Assembly (NCBI GenBank): GCA_039679945.1 | Contig: JBDKTY010000241.1 | Location: 44,738-108,737, forward strand | Source: SbD1 sp039679945 | GTDB lineage: Bacteria > Desulfobacterota > Syntrophobacteria > Syntrophobacterales > Syntrophobacteraceae | Direction: 5' to 3' | DNA: 64,000 nt | Part shown: piece by piece, positions 17,780 to 27,019 of the stretch | Position numbering within the stretch: position 1 is the stretch's first letter | Layout: each line of letters begins with the position of its first letter | The notes under the pieces: model-generated | What the model was told of the DNA's origin: nothing | The model's database searches: none | What the model saw: the letters and a program-made list of their open reading frames with translations, nothing else | Position numbers and translations under genes: made by a program

Positions 17780-19585
17780 TCAATCTATGGCGTGGTACCG
17801 GCAGGCCAGGATACAGGAGCGGCATGCAATGCATTTTTCCTTGTCGATCCGAGCGACTTCCTTCTTCTTCCAGGTGATTGCCTCGGCGGGGCAAGCCGGC
17901 AGACAAGCGCCGCACTTCTTGCAATTCTCCTCATTGACTTCGAATTTGAGCAATCGCACGCACACCCTGGCGGGACATTCTTTTCTCAGGATATGCGCCT
18001 CGTATTCATCCCGGAAGTACCTCACGGTCGACAGCGCGGGATTGGGCGCGGTTTGTCCCAGACCGCAGAGGGAACCGGCTTTTACATCTTCCGCCAGTTC
18101 AACCAGTTGATCGATGTCCTGCAACGTCGCTTCGCCCTTGGAAACCGCGGTCACGATCTCCAGCATCTTCTTCGTTCCAAGCCGGCACGGAACGCATTTG
18201 CCGCAGGATTCCTTCTGGGTGAAGGAGAGGAAGAACTTGGCCATGTCCACCATGCAGGTGTTCTCATCCGTTACGATGAGTCCGCCTGAACCCATGATGG
18301 CGCCAAGCTGCGTGAGGTTCTCATAGTCCATGGGGACATCGAAATGGGAGAAAGGAATACAGCCCCCGGATGGACCTCCCGTCTGGGCGGCCTTAAACTT
18401 GCGCTTGTTCGGGATGCCGCCGCCAATGTCCTCGATGATCTGGCGAAGTGGCGTTCCCATCGGGATTTCCACCAGGCCGCTGTAGTTAATCTTTCCGGCC
18501 AGCGCGAACACCTTGGTTCCCTTGCTCTTTTCCGTTCCCACGGAGGCGAACCAGTCACCGCCCTTGGTCATAATTACCGGTATGTTCGCAAAGGTCTCCA
18601 CGTTATTGATATTGGTCGGTTTTCCGAAAAGGCCCTTGATGGCCGGAAAGGGTGGACGCGGATTGGGCATGCCTCGCCTTCCCTCGATGGAAGCCATCAG
18701 AGCCGTTTCCTCGCCACACACGAATGCGCCTGCGCCGAGCTTGACTTTGATATCGAAGTCGAAATTCGAGCCAAAAATACCCTTCCCGAGGAAGCCACGT
18801 TCCCTTGCCTGGCCGATAGCTATCAGGGTGCGCTCGTAAGCCATCGGATATTCGGCGCGCACGTAGACATACGCCTTCGTAGCCCCTATTGCATACCCGC
18901 CCACCATCATGCCTTCGAGAACGCTGTTGGGATCGCCCTCGAGCACGGCACGGTCCATGAAAGCCCCGGGGTCGCCTTCATCCGCGTTGCAGATGATATA
19001 TTTCTGGTCCGCGACCGAGCGGTTCGCAAACTCCCATTTCATACCCGTCGGGAAACCGCCGCCCCCCCGGCCCCGAAGTCCCGAGCGCTTCATCTCGTCG
19101 ATGACCTCTTGCTGGGTCATTCCCAATGCTTTTTTGATTCCATCGTACCCGCCGGTTGCCAGGTAGTCGTCGATGTCCTCGGGATTAATGAAACCGCAGT
19201 TCCGCAGAACGATCCGGCGTTGCGGGTTGAAATATTTCATGTCCCTGAAGTTCAGGACACGGTCCTTGGTCTTCGGGTCCAGGAAGAGCAGCCGCTCAAC
19301 CGGTTGTCCCTTTACGAGGTCCATTTCCACAATTTCGGCCGCATCATCGGGATTGACGTTGCAGTAAAAAGTCCCGGCGGGCATGACCATCACGGTAGGA
19401 CCCTGCTGGCAGAATCCGTGGCAGCCGGTGAACTTCACTTCCACGGAACCGCTGAGCCCCATCTTGTCCAACTCTTTTTCAAGGTTGGAGTATATGATGT
19501 TGGCTTTCTGAGATTCGCACCCGGTACCCCGACAGACGAGTACCTGGCGATCCTTTCCAGGTTGCATCCTAATTGCCGGCTCCAT
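17780..19585 (-). CDS. NuoF/HymB-like NADH-binding subunit of formate dehydrogenase
   Basis: A 601-residue flavoprotein subunit. An N-terminal thioredoxin-like [2Fe-2S] region (LVCRGTGCESQ and GCHGFCQQGP) is followed by the NuoF core: GRGGGGFPTGMKW for NADH, NADEGDPGAFMDR for FMN, and GAFVCGEETALM. Next is the [4Fe-4S] site ESCGKCVPCR. The C-terminus adds a two-cluster ferredoxin (CKKCGACLPACPAE, CIACRSCILAC). This layout is found in NAD-reducing and electron-bifurcating hydrogenases and formate dehydrogenases. It sits between the NuoE-like and selenocysteine subunits and passes electrons between NAD(H) and FdhA. The ATG at 19585 overlaps the NuoE stop; a second ATG at 19567 is an alternative. 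Confidence 0.93.
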   Translation of the reverse strand: MEPAIRMQPGKDRQVLVCRGTGCESQKANIIYSNLEKELDKMGLSGSVEVKFTGCHGFCQQGPTVMVMPAGTFYCNVNPDDAAEIVEMDLVKGQPVERLLFLDPKTKDRVLNFRDMKYFNPQRRIVLRNCGFINPEDIDDYLATGGYDGIKKALGMTQQEVIDEMKRSGLRGRGGGGFPTGMKWEFANRSVADQKYIICNADEGDPGAFMDRAVLEGDPNSVLEGMMVGGYAIGATKAYVYVRAEYPMAYERTLIAIGQARERGFLGKGIFGSNFDFDIKVKLGAGAFVCGEETALMASIEGRRGMPNPRPPFPAIKGLFGKPTNINNVETFANIPVIMTKGGDWFASVGTEKSKGTKVFALAGKINYSGLVEIPMGTPLRQIIEDIGGGIPNKRKFKAAQTGGPSGGCIPFSHFDVPMDYENLTQLGAIMGSGGLIVTDENTCMVDMAKFFLSFTQKESCGKCVPCRLGTKKMLEIVTAVSKGEATLQDIDQLVELAEDVKAGSLCGLGQTAPNPALSTVRYFRDEYEAHILRKECPARVCVRLLKFEVNEENCKKCGACLPACPAEAITWKKKEVARIDKEKCIACRSCILACRYHAID

Positions 19586-20021
19586 TCAGAATCTCCGCTA
19601 TTTTTTCAGGTTTCATTCGGCCATGGGTTTCCTTATTGACAAACATCGCTGGCGCCAGCGCGCATGCTCCAATGCATGCAACGGTTTCAAGCGTGAACCG
19701 GGCATCTTTGGTTGTTTGTCCGGGCTTGATCTCGAGTTGGTTCATAACCTCCTCGAGTATGCGGGCACCGCCCATAACGTGGCATGCGGTTCCCTGGCAG
19801 ACCATGATCGAGTTCCTGCCCACGGGATCGAACTTGAATTGCGCGTAAAAAGTGGCCACACCGTAGACTTCCACCGGTGAAATACGGCAGAATTTCCCCG
19901 CGGCATCCATAGCCTCGGGCGGCAGGTAGCCGAATTCAGCCTGAATGTCCTGTAGTATTGGAATCAGGGCATCTCTGGTACCGTGGTGGCGCGAAAAAAT
20001 CTCCTGAAGATTGTCTTTCAT
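19569..20021 (-). CDS. NuoE/HymA-like [2Fe-2S] subunit of formate dehydrogenase
   Basis: A 150-residue thioredoxin-fold subunit with the four [2Fe-2S] cysteines in CQGTACHVMGG and CIGACALAP. The N-terminal helical part (ILQDIQAEFGYLPPEAMD) matches the NuoE family. It is the first gene of the three-gene formate dehydrogenase operon. A very strong GGGAGGTGG lies six bases before ATG 20021, and this plus the family N-terminus argues against the longer frame reaching 20159. In multi-subunit NAD-linked formate dehydrogenases this subunit relays electrons near the FMN of the NuoF-like partner. Confidence 0.92.
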   Translation of the reverse strand: MKDNLQEIFSRHHGTRDALIPILQDIQAEFGYLPPEAMDAAGKFCRISPVEVYGVATFYAQFKFDPVGRNSIMVCQGTACHVMGGARILEEVMNQLEIKPGQTTKDARFTLETVACIGACALAPAMFVNKETHGRMKPEKIAEILNGAGN

Positions 20022-20971
20022 ATCCACCTCCCTGTGAGATTCGATGGGTGGGCTGAAAAGTAAACGCCCACCCGCCTTTGCCGGAAAACTCCGTGATTCA
20101 AAATCCCGGGCAATCCCGGGATGAAAAGTTTCACAATCCCTTTTATGCCCCAGGGTCAAAATGACGTATCCAGGCTCGATCGCTCAACAACTCGGAAAAA
20201 CAGCCTTTTCGACCGGGACCGCTACAGCCAGGGATCATTAAACCTGAAACCAACAAAAACTCCGTACCTTACACGCTCAGCGCTTGCGTTATTACAGGTA
20301 AAATCTGGGTTAAAGAAAGTGGGATGGGCGGAGAGAATAGAACATCATCCGACAAGGGCTTGCCGTTGAGAACTTCGAAAGGGATTGGCGAAACAATACC
20401 GCCGGAGCGGGTAAAACCAACGCACGCCCCTGAAGCGTATTGCACAAGTCGTATTCTGTCAAGGGAAATTTGTTACAATCTTCCCGGGTTACCGCCTCTG
20501 CCGCCAAACCGGGTCACCATGACCGTGTCACAATAATCAAAGACCAGGCCCTGATATTCATGACGCCAGGCGGGGGACCACAAGGCATTTCCGAAAATGC
20601 CCCTCCGGGACGCCCCGGAAAGTTCCCCAAGCCCCGGCAGGGTTGGCGGCGGACGTCGCGTGGACCTAGTCCCGGCTGCCCTGCGCTCTGTTCTTTGATT
20701 GACGAGGCTTTTTAAAAGCCCAAAAACCTGGCAGCTCATATGTCTGATCGAATTTGCGGGACGTGACGCACACAACTGCTTGTGTTGGTCCACCATCAAT
20801 GGGCACCCCATCCCTCCCTGATCAGGCTCTTGCATGCGTGACCAGCAAAATCGGCAACGCAAGAGTGCGAAAATCAGAACAGGAGGCCTGATAAATGAAC
20901 AAGCGCGGTTGAGACAATCGTCTGACGGGAATACGGGCTTTTGAAAAATTGAGCAGTCCGGAAAGCGGGAG
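20022..20971 (-). other. Long non-coding leader between the NusG paralogue and the fdh operon
   Basis: These 950 bases contain no convincing gene. On the minus strand they hold a promoter (20434-20462), a near-palindrome TTGTTACAA at about 20470-20478, a GC-rich stretch 20560-20690 with several possible hairpins, and a perfect GGGTGGGC/GCCCACCC stem (20046-20053 with 20066-20073) just before the nuoE ribosome site. If the promoter is right, the fdh mRNA has a leader of about 400 bases. Confidence 0.45.
20434..20462 (-). promoter_or_regulatory. Sigma-70-type promoter candidate for the fdh operon
   Basis: Read leftward, TTGACA (20462-20457) is followed by 17 bases and TACGCT (20439-20434). The -35 is a perfect match and the -10 fits 3 of 6. 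It points at the NuoE-NuoF-FdhA operon about 410 bases away. Confidence 0.5.
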
Positions 20972-21559
20972 CTACCTGACGCTCGGAGGAGAGGCGGGTT
21001 CGACATCTTCGGTATCGAGTTCCACGGCCACCGATTTCTTGATGATATCCACGCTCACGACCAGCCGTCCCCTCTTGGGGTCCAGGCGGTTCAGGATTCC
21101 AATGCAACCGGTGAGAGGACCGCGCACGACCTGCACCCAGTCCCCCTCCTTGAGATACTGGTGCAGAATCAGAGGTTGCGCGGCACCGGCCATGGTCTGC
21201 AGGTTATCTATCTGGTAGGCGGGGATCGGCAGGGGGCCTTCCGAATTCCGGAGAATATTCAGCGCGCCCGGCGTCTTGAGTATGTGCAAATTGGTGTAGT
21301 TGTCCAGTACGGTATTCAGGAACACATAGCCGGGGAAAAGCGGGACCTGTATTTTTTTCCTGCGGTCCAGCCTCTTGCTCCAACATTCCATGAGCGGAAG
21401 GAAGCTGATGATCTCCTTGCCCTCCAGCCTTTTGGCCACCTCTTTTTCGTGGTTCACCTGGACATAGAGCGCAAACCAGCAAGCCTCCGCGCCCGTCAGC
21501 TTCGGATAAGAAATCAGCCCTGGCTCAACCAGGTATATGTTCTCGGAATCACGCGCCAT
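20972..21559 (-). CDS. NusG paralogue (specialised transcription elongation factor, RfaH/UpxY/LoaP-like)
   Basis: A 195-residue protein with a NusG N-terminal (NGN) domain: CWFALYVQVNHEKEVAKRLE near residue 25 and VPLFPGYVFLN near 75 are the family signatures. The C-terminus holds a KOW-like segment (EGDWVQVVRGPLTGCIGIL). The housekeeping nusG normally sits by rplK, so this stand-alone copy is a specialised paralogue. Such proteins load on RNA polymerase at a leader element and suppress termination in one nearby operon. The next genes in the same direction are the NuoEF-FdhA operon. ATG 21559 is chosen because it has a GGAA upstream; GTG 21592 is possible. Confidence 0.82.
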   Translation of the reverse strand: MARDSENIYLVEPGLISYPKLTGAEACWFALYVQVNHEKEVAKRLEGKEIISFLPLMECWSKRLDRRKKIQVPLFPGYVFLNTVLDNYTNLHILKTPGALNILRNSEGPLPIPAYQIDNLQTMAGAAQPLILHQYLKEGDWVQVVRGPLTGCIGILNRLDPKRGRLVVSVDIIKKSVAVELDTEDVEPASPPSVR

Positions 21560-21740
21560 TGTCCATTCCGTAAGTAGTCGATGCGACAGCACAACCCGGC
21601 AAGCTTCACTTTATCCGCGACCCGCCGCTTCCCCCGCGGGAAAGGAGGGTCGGAGCGGCTGCAAACGTGAGGTGACCAGCCGCACCTTTGTTGATTTTAG
21701 ACATATACCGATCGCTTGCCAATACTAAAAATCCCCGAAA

Positions 21741-24677
21741 TCATGATCCGCACGCCGCTACGAGGTCCTCCACTTTCCACGGGGTCGGTATCCGCAGCAT
21801 GCGGTTTTTTTTGTCCACATAGACAAGGTAGCCCTTCTGGACCGCGTGGTAGAAGAGGTCCCTGGTGATAGCCACATCCTCCCTGCAGTAGTGGATGAGA
21901 TTATCCCATTCTCCTTTCCTGAACCACTCGACAGCCTGGAGCCCATCACCCCCCTTTGGACGGCCGAGCGTTTTTTCCGCCAGATGTCCCAGGCTCACGC
22001 GAAAACCAAGCCCACGATGTATCTCCTGGAGCATATCGAACGTTGGAAGCCGCTCCAGATCAAAGGGGGTATAGGCACGAAGCACCTTATAGTCGAACCT
22101 GGAAATGTTGAAACCGACTATGAGATCGAGCCGTTTCAGGTCCTCGATCAACTCGGAGACCTGGTCTTCCTTGTAAACCCGGAAGTCTCCCGAAGGCATC
22201 TCGCAAAGGATGGCGACCGATACCCGCATGAGGTGCGTGTTCTGCCATCCCCCCACCTCATCGGCAAGCTTTTGCGTTTCCAGGTCGAAAAAACCCAGGC
22301 GAAGCTCACGCTGCTTGCGGACCGGCGGCAAAGGGGGCTCGGATTCCACCGGGGCGGGCTCGCTCACGATATCCACTCGATCCGCCAGGTTCCTTTTCCC
22401 GGAGAGGTATTCCAGCAGGATCAGCGCGGCTGTTTTATCCAGGGGTTTGTTTCCCGACCCGCACTTGGGTGAATGAATGCAGGCCGGACACCCCTCCGAA
22501 CAGGGGCACGCTTCGATCAGCTCTCGTGCTTTTTCCACGAGCGGCAGGATGATTTCGTATCCCCGCGCCGCGAGCCCGATACCGCCCGGGTAACCGTCAT
22601 AGACGAAAATAGCGCCTTTTTCGAGTTGAGGATGCATGGGGTAGCAGATCCCGCCGATGTCGTTCCGGTCGCACACGGCGAAAAGGGGGAAAAGGCTTAT
22701 GAGGGCGTGCTCGATTGCGTGGATGCCCCCCATGAACTCCCGCTTCGCCGAGATGACCCTCTCCGCCAGCAGCGGTTCGACCTCGATCCAGAAACCGACC
22801 GTCTCGAATGTCTGCGGAGGAAGATCGAGAACATTCCTGGAGAGAATGATCTGCGAAAAAAGCCTTCGAACCTCAAATGCATCGAAGCGCTCCGTAACCC
22901 GAAGCCGCCCCATCCGCACCAGGAAATTGCCAGCCGGTTTCGATGCGAGCACCTCCAGTATTTCCGTTTCTTTTTTGGTGACGGCGCGTGTGTAATAGGG
23001 AACCCGCGCGGGGGCGGCGCGGATCACCTTCTTCTCGAGATCCAGGCTTTCCACCTGGTAGGTTTCCCCCCGGTGCAGGTAGATGGCCCCGGGATGGCAT
23101 TCCTTGAGCGCTCTTATTCCCTCGCTCTTGCCCAGCGGAAAGGTCTGGTCGTCCACCACCTTTATAATTGTGTAGGAGGACCCGACCGTACGAATGTCGA
23201 CATTTCGATGCGGCTGGAGGGAAGCACAAATCCACTGGTCCCCCTCCATTGTCTGGAGCAGCACGCCGGCTTTCGTCAGATCCTCCAGCACCTTCAACGG
23301 CTTCTTTTCGCAATAATCGGGCTCCGTGGAAGATATCGGCAGTTCGGCCGCGGCACAGGGGATATGCGCCTTGAGGATCTCGGTGTTATGCGGATCGATC
23401 ACCGCCATCTCGTAGCGGCTTTCAAGAAACTGCGCGGGATGATTCACGATATACTGATCGAGGGCATCGGGATCGGGCAGAAGTATTATGACCGATTCCC
23501 GCCCGCTCCTGCCTACCCTGCCACCGCGCTGCCAAGTGGTCATTACCGTACCCGGATACCCGACCAGGATGCACAGGTCCAGTCCCCCGATGTCTATTCC
23601 CAGTTCGAGAGCGCTGGTCGAAATAACCGCCGAAAGCGCCCCGCTGGAGAGCTTCTGTTCGATGACACGTCTTTCCTCCGGCAGGAATCCGGCCCGGTAG
23701 GAGCTGACCTTCGTTTCCAGCCTGCGGTCGGACTGGATGACGCTCATATGCACCAGTTCGGTCAACTTCCGTGACTGCGTAAAGGCTATGGTCTTCAGTC
23801 CGGCCTTCGCGGCCTGCACGATGAGCTTGGCCGCCATGCCAGCCGAATGGCCCGGCTGCTCGGTGTCAACGGGACGCAGGAAGACGAAGTGGCGCTTTGC
23901 CTGCGGGGCGCCGCTCCCGTTTACCACCTTGATCCGTTCCCCGGAAAGTCCGGTCAGCCCGGCGGCAAGTTCCTCGGGGTTACCGATGGTCGCGGAGAGC
24001 AGAATGAACTGCGGTTCGCTCCCGTAATAGCGGCAGATCCTGCGAAGCCTTCTCAGTATCTGGGCGACGTGGCTCCCGAAGACCCCTCGGTAGGTATGCA
24101 TCTCGTCGATTATCACGAACCGGAGTCTCCTCCAGAATTCCTCCCACTTGGAGTGGAATGCGAGGAAAGCATAGTGGAGCATGTCGGGATTGGTCAGAAG
24201 TACATGTGGATTCTTCTGCCGAATCTTGGATCTTTGGTAAGGCGTGGTGTCGCCATCGTATATGCAGGCCTGGAAGGGGCACCCTTCCACCTCGGCCGGA
24301 ATGTTTTTGAAGAAGTCCGTCAGCGCCTCGAGCTGGTCGCGGGTGAGCGCCTTAATGGGAAAAAGATAGAGGGCGCGCTGCCGGGCATCCCGGATGAGGG
24401 TCTCCGCCACCGCCAGGTTGTAGATCAGGGATTTTCCGCTGGCGGTGGGCGTGGAAACGACGGTGTGGTACCCTGCCCTGATATGTTCGAGCGCTTCGGC
24501 CTGGTGGCTGTAGAGCCTGTTGATGCCCAGCCGGAGGAGGGCTTCCCCGAGGGGCTCGCCGAGCGGTTCGGAAAGACTCCCGAAAGACGGAGGGATGGCG
24601 GGCAGCGGGGCGTGATGCGCGAGCGTGAAATCTCCCAACCTGTAGTTTATGAGCTTATTCAGGAAGTTTTGTATCAC
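21741..24677 (-). CDS. MrfA-type DEXH helicase fused to an RNase H-fold exonuclease domain
   Basis: A 978-residue protein. The helicase part (about 50-450) has Walker A TPTASGKSLIY, box DEMH, SATIGNPEE, TSALELGIDIGGLD and QRGGRVGRSGR. A DUF1998-type region follows, ending in the four-cysteine zinc site CPCSEGCPACIHSPKC (about 740-755), as in B. subtilis MrfA (YprA). The last ~180 residues form an exonuclease-like fold with LGFFDLETQ (Asp, Glu), VGFNISRFDYKVL (Asp) and HYCREDVAITRDLF (Tyr/Asp), resembling MrfB (YprB). In Bacillus these are two genes acting together in mitomycin-adduct repair; here they seem joined. The function is inferred from that family. Confidence 0.85.
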   Translation of the reverse strand: MIQNFLNKLINYRLGDFTLAHHAPLPAIPPSFGSLSEPLGEPLGEALLRLGINRLYSHQAEALEHIRAGYHTVVSTPTASGKSLIYNLAVAETLIRDARQRALYLFPIKALTRDQLEALTDFFKNIPAEVEGCPFQACIYDGDTTPYQRSKIRQKNPHVLLTNPDMLHYAFLAFHSKWEEFWRRLRFVIIDEMHTYRGVFGSHVAQILRRLRRICRYYGSEPQFILLSATIGNPEELAAGLTGLSGERIKVVNGSGAPQAKRHFVFLRPVDTEQPGHSAGMAAKLIVQAAKAGLKTIAFTQSRKLTELVHMSVIQSDRRLETKVSSYRAGFLPEERRVIEQKLSSGALSAVISTSALELGIDIGGLDLCILVGYPGTVMTTWQRGGRVGRSGRESVIILLPDPDALDQYIVNHPAQFLESRYEMAVIDPHNTEILKAHIPCAAAELPISSTEPDYCEKKPLKVLEDLTKAGVLLQTMEGDQWICASLQPHRNVDIRTVGSSYTIIKVVDDQTFPLGKSEGIRALKECHPGAIYLHRGETYQVESLDLEKKVIRAAPARVPYYTRAVTKKETEILEVLASKPAGNFLVRMGRLRVTERFDAFEVRRLFSQIILSRNVLDLPPQTFETVGFWIEVEPLLAERVISAKREFMGGIHAIEHALISLFPLFAVCDRNDIGGICYPMHPQLEKGAIFVYDGYPGGIGLAARGYEIILPLVEKARELIEACPCSEGCPACIHSPKCGSGNKPLDKTAALILLEYLSGKRNLADRVDIVSEPAPVESEPPLPPVRKQRELRLGFFDLETQKLADEVGGWQNTHLMRVSVAILCEMPSGDFRVYKEDQVSELIEDLKRLDLIVGFNISRFDYKVLRAYTPFDLERLPTFDMLQEIHRGLGFRVSLGHLAEKTLGRPKGGDGLQAVEWFRKGEWDNLIHYCREDVAITRDLFYHAVQKGYLVYVDKKNRMLRIPTPWKVEDLVAACGS

Positions 24678-25244
24678 GCGGTAATCCGGACTTTTGGGTT
24701 CATGAAAAGGAAAACTTGCGCGGGGGCACGCCCGTGAACAGGGACTGAAAGTCCGAGCACAAACACTCTAACTCAAAAAGCGAACTGGGAGCAAGGAAGG
24801 AATGCGAACCAGGGGGAACTCCGGTTTGCGGCCAGGATATGGCATTTTCTATCTCAAGCGAGGGCGCGAAGAATACGAAACCACGGAATCAGCCGATCCG
24901 GGATCATCCATGCCGCTGCTTTGAATCCGGCGAGTTGCCGCCTCCTTTCAATTTTCTCTGGCCTTCGTGGCTCGGCGGCTTCGCGTGAAAACTGTCATGC
25001 CTCGGACATGCGCCGCGCCATCGTCGTTTTTCTTTCAGCTTCGCGTCAGCCATGGTTTCGCATAAGACCCACCCATTCGTGGAGCAGGCTGGTTGCCGGT
25101 GAAAAAGCATCCCCTCCTTGCGGCGCTCACGGTGAAACAGGATTATTTTGCGCGAGGAAAGTTCCTATAGTATAAATTTGATTTGACCTGTCATGCGATA
25201 CCGCGAAATCGTCCCCTAGAAAATCTGAGGAAAAGGAGGAGAAG
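24678..25244. other. Divergent intergenic region, helicase / UPF0173
   Basis: I see no gene in these 570 bases. The segments GCGAAGAATACGAAACCACG (about 24865) and CTTCGTGGCTCGGCGGCTTC (about 24963) look like decayed intergenic repeat material. A promoter for the rightward gene lies at 25148-25176 and AAAGGAGGAG precedes its ATG. Confidence 0.35.
25148..25176 (+). promoter_or_regulatory. Promoter candidate for UPF0173 gene
   Basis: TTGCGC (25148-25153), a 17-base spacer, then TATAAA (25171-25176), about 70 bases before the ATG. The same TTGCGC -35 is seen in the candidate fur promoter at 28795-28823. Confidence 0.5.
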
Positions 25245-25874
25245 ATGGACCTTAAGGAAGTGGTGAAAAAGATCCACTGGCTCGGCCATGATGCCATGCG
25301 CCTTGAAGGAAGCACGATAGTGCAGTTCGACCCTTTCCAGATTTCGGCTTCCAGGCCGGCTGACCTGGTCCTGATAAGCCATGACCATTTCGACCACAAT
25401 TCGCCGGAAGACCTGGCGAAGGTGGTCAAGGACGATACGGTCATAGTCACGGATGATGCCTCGGCCCGCAAGCTGAGCGGCGACATCCGGGTCGTGGGAC
25501 CCGGGGACACGCTGAGCGTCAAGGGCGTAAAGATCGAGGTCCACCCGGCCTACAATACCGACAAGGAGTTTCATCCCCAGGATGCCGGCATGCTTTCATT
25601 CATCGTGACGCTTGACGGCGTGCGCTACTATCATGCCGGCGATACCGACTTCATCCCGGAGATGAAAAACCTGGACGTGGACGTGGCGTTTCTGCCCGTT
25701 TCCGGCACCTATGTCATGACAGCGGATCAGGCCGTGGAAGCCGCGAAGGCGATTAAACCCAAGCTTGCCATCCCCATGCATTATGGCGCCATCGTCGGGA
25801 CGGAGGAAGACGCGAAGAAGTTCAAGAAAGCCCTGGAAGGACAGATCGAAGTCGTAATTTTGCGGAAAGAATAG
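25245..25874 (+). CDS. UPF0173 metal-dependent hydrolase (metallo-beta-lactamase fold)
   Basis: A 209-residue protein of the UPF0173 family (YtkL-like). It has the metal-binding motif SHDHFDHNSPED near residues 45-55, a second histidine in HAGDTDFIPEMK, and IPMHYGAIVG near the C-terminus. The family hydrolyses an unknown substrate with divalent metal in the cytoplasm; there is no signal peptide. The start follows a strong AAAGGAGGAG. It is a single-gene unit ended by a perfect hairpin that it shares with the converging etfBA operon. Confidence 0.88.
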   Translation: MDLKEVVKKIHWLGHDAMRLEGSTIVQFDPFQISASRPADLVLISHDHFDHNSPEDLAKVVKDDTVIVTDDASARKLSGDIRVVGPGDTLSVKGVKIEVHPAYNTDKEFHPQDAGMLSFIVTLDGVRYYHAGDTDFIPEMKNLDVDVAFLPVSGTYVMTADQAVEAAKAIKPKLAIPMHYGAIVGTEEDAKKFKKALEGQIEVVILRKE

Positions 25875-25902
25875 ATTGCCCGCTCCGTGGAGTAAATGTG
25901 GG

Positions 25903-25934
25903 AAAAAAGCGCGGTCACCCGACCGCGCTTTTTT
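25903..25934. terminator. Bidirectional intrinsic terminator
   Basis: A perfect 14-bp stem, AAAAAAGCGCGGTC (25903-25916) with GACCGCGCTTTTTT (25921-25934), and a four-base loop. Six T flank it on either strand, so it can stop both the UPF0173 gene and the converging etfBA operon. Confidence 0.88.
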
Positions 25935-26015
25935 CTTGTACAAAGCCGGGAGTCGCGTGCACCGAACACCTCCCGCGACTGACCCGTTGAGGTCGATCCC
26001 GAATGCAACCCCTTA

Positions 26016-27002
26016 TCAGCATTCCTTCAGCTTGCGGACTTCCTCGGTCAGGGCCGGAATAAAACTGAACAGGTCCTCGACGATCCCGTAATCGGCCTTG
26101 GTGAATATCGGAGCGTCGGCGTCCTTGTTTATGGCGACGATATATTTGGAGTACCCCATCCCGGCCAGGTGCTGAATGGCCCCGGAAATGCCGACGGCTA
26201 TGTAGAGGTTCGGGTTGACCACTTTCCCGGTTTGTCCCACCTGGTCCGAATGCGGCCGCCAGCCTGAATCCACCGCGGCGCGCGAAGCGCCTACCGCGGC
26301 GCCCAGCAGTCCCGCCAGATCTTCCAATATCCCGTAATTGGAAGCCTCTTTCATTCCGCGGCCACCGGAGACGATGATCTCGGCTTCCGAGAGTTCCACC
26401 TTCCCTGATGTATCCAGGTCGTATTTCACGATCTTCGTCCGGGGAACCGGGATGGGCACGGTTATCGGCTCGATTTCGGCCTTCCTGTTTTCATCCACGA
26501 TATTGCACTGCATCACGTTGGGTCGAATCGAAAGCAGCGGGGGCACGCCCTCCGCCCATTCGCACCAGGCAAAGCACTTGCCGGCGAAAAGAGGCCATTT
26601 CGCCTTGATCGTGTGATCATCGCCGACTACCACCTCGATAACATCCTGGAGCAGGGTAACGTGGATCCTCGCTCCGAGACGGGCGCCGAGGTCCCTGCCG
26701 TCCACCGAGGCGGGAAGCAGCACGGCGGCCGGATCGATCCCGGACACCATTTCGGCGATTATGGGGACCGAGGTCTCCGCCAGGTAGTACTCAAGCGCCG
26801 GATCATCGGCGACATATACCTTGTCGACGCCGAATCTTCCAAGATCGACGGCCTTGCCGGACACGCCGTGTCCCAGCGCGATCGCGACAAGACCCGTCCC
26901 AAGACTATCGGCTATTCTTCTTCCCTCGCTGGCGACCTCGTTGGTTACACGGCGGAACTCACCGTTTCGAAATTCCGTGATTATGCACACATTCCTGGCC
27001 AT
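26016..27002 (-). CDS. etfA: Electron transfer flavoprotein alpha subunit
   Basis: A 328-residue EtfA carrying the FAD-binding C-terminal domain: SGGRGMKEASNYGILEDLAG, then SDQVGQTGKVVNPNLYIAVG and GISGAIQHLAGM. The N-terminal domain packs against EtfB. ETF carries electrons between acyl-CoA dehydrogenases and quinones or other partners. The gene follows etfB by 17 bases. An acyl-CoA dehydrogenase lies in this window at 54440 but is not linked, so this pair may serve several dehydrogenases. No extra ferredoxin domain of the bifurcating Fix/Car type is fused. Confidence 0.95.
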   Translation of the reverse strand: MARNVCIITEFRNGEFRRVTNEVASEGRRIADSLGTGLVAIALGHGVSGKAVDLGRFGVDKVYVADDPALEYYLAETSVPIIAEMVSGIDPAAVLLPASVDGRDLGARLGARIHVTLLQDVIEVVVGDDHTIKAKWPLFAGKCFAWCEWAEGVPPLLSIRPNVMQCNIVDENRKAEIEPITVPIPVPRTKIVKYDLDTSGKVELSEAEIIVSGGRGMKEASNYGILEDLAGLLGAAVGASRAAVDSGWRPHSDQVGQTGKVVNPNLYIAVGISGAIQHLAGMGYSKYIVAINKDADAPIFTKADYGIVEDLFSFIPALTEEVRKLKEC

Positions 27003-27019
27003 TATGATTACTCCCTGTA

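Noticed and set aside
18344..19639. 431-residue ORF opposite the NuoF-like gene
   Set aside because: Antisense shadow; the minus strand carries full NuoF motifs.
20473..21006. 177-residue ORF overlapping the NusG-like gene end
   Set aside because: Low-complexity composition, no ribosome site, overlaps a better gene; likely spurious.
22473..23774. 433-residue ORF opposite the helicase
   Set aside because: Antisense shadow, no domain, no start signals.
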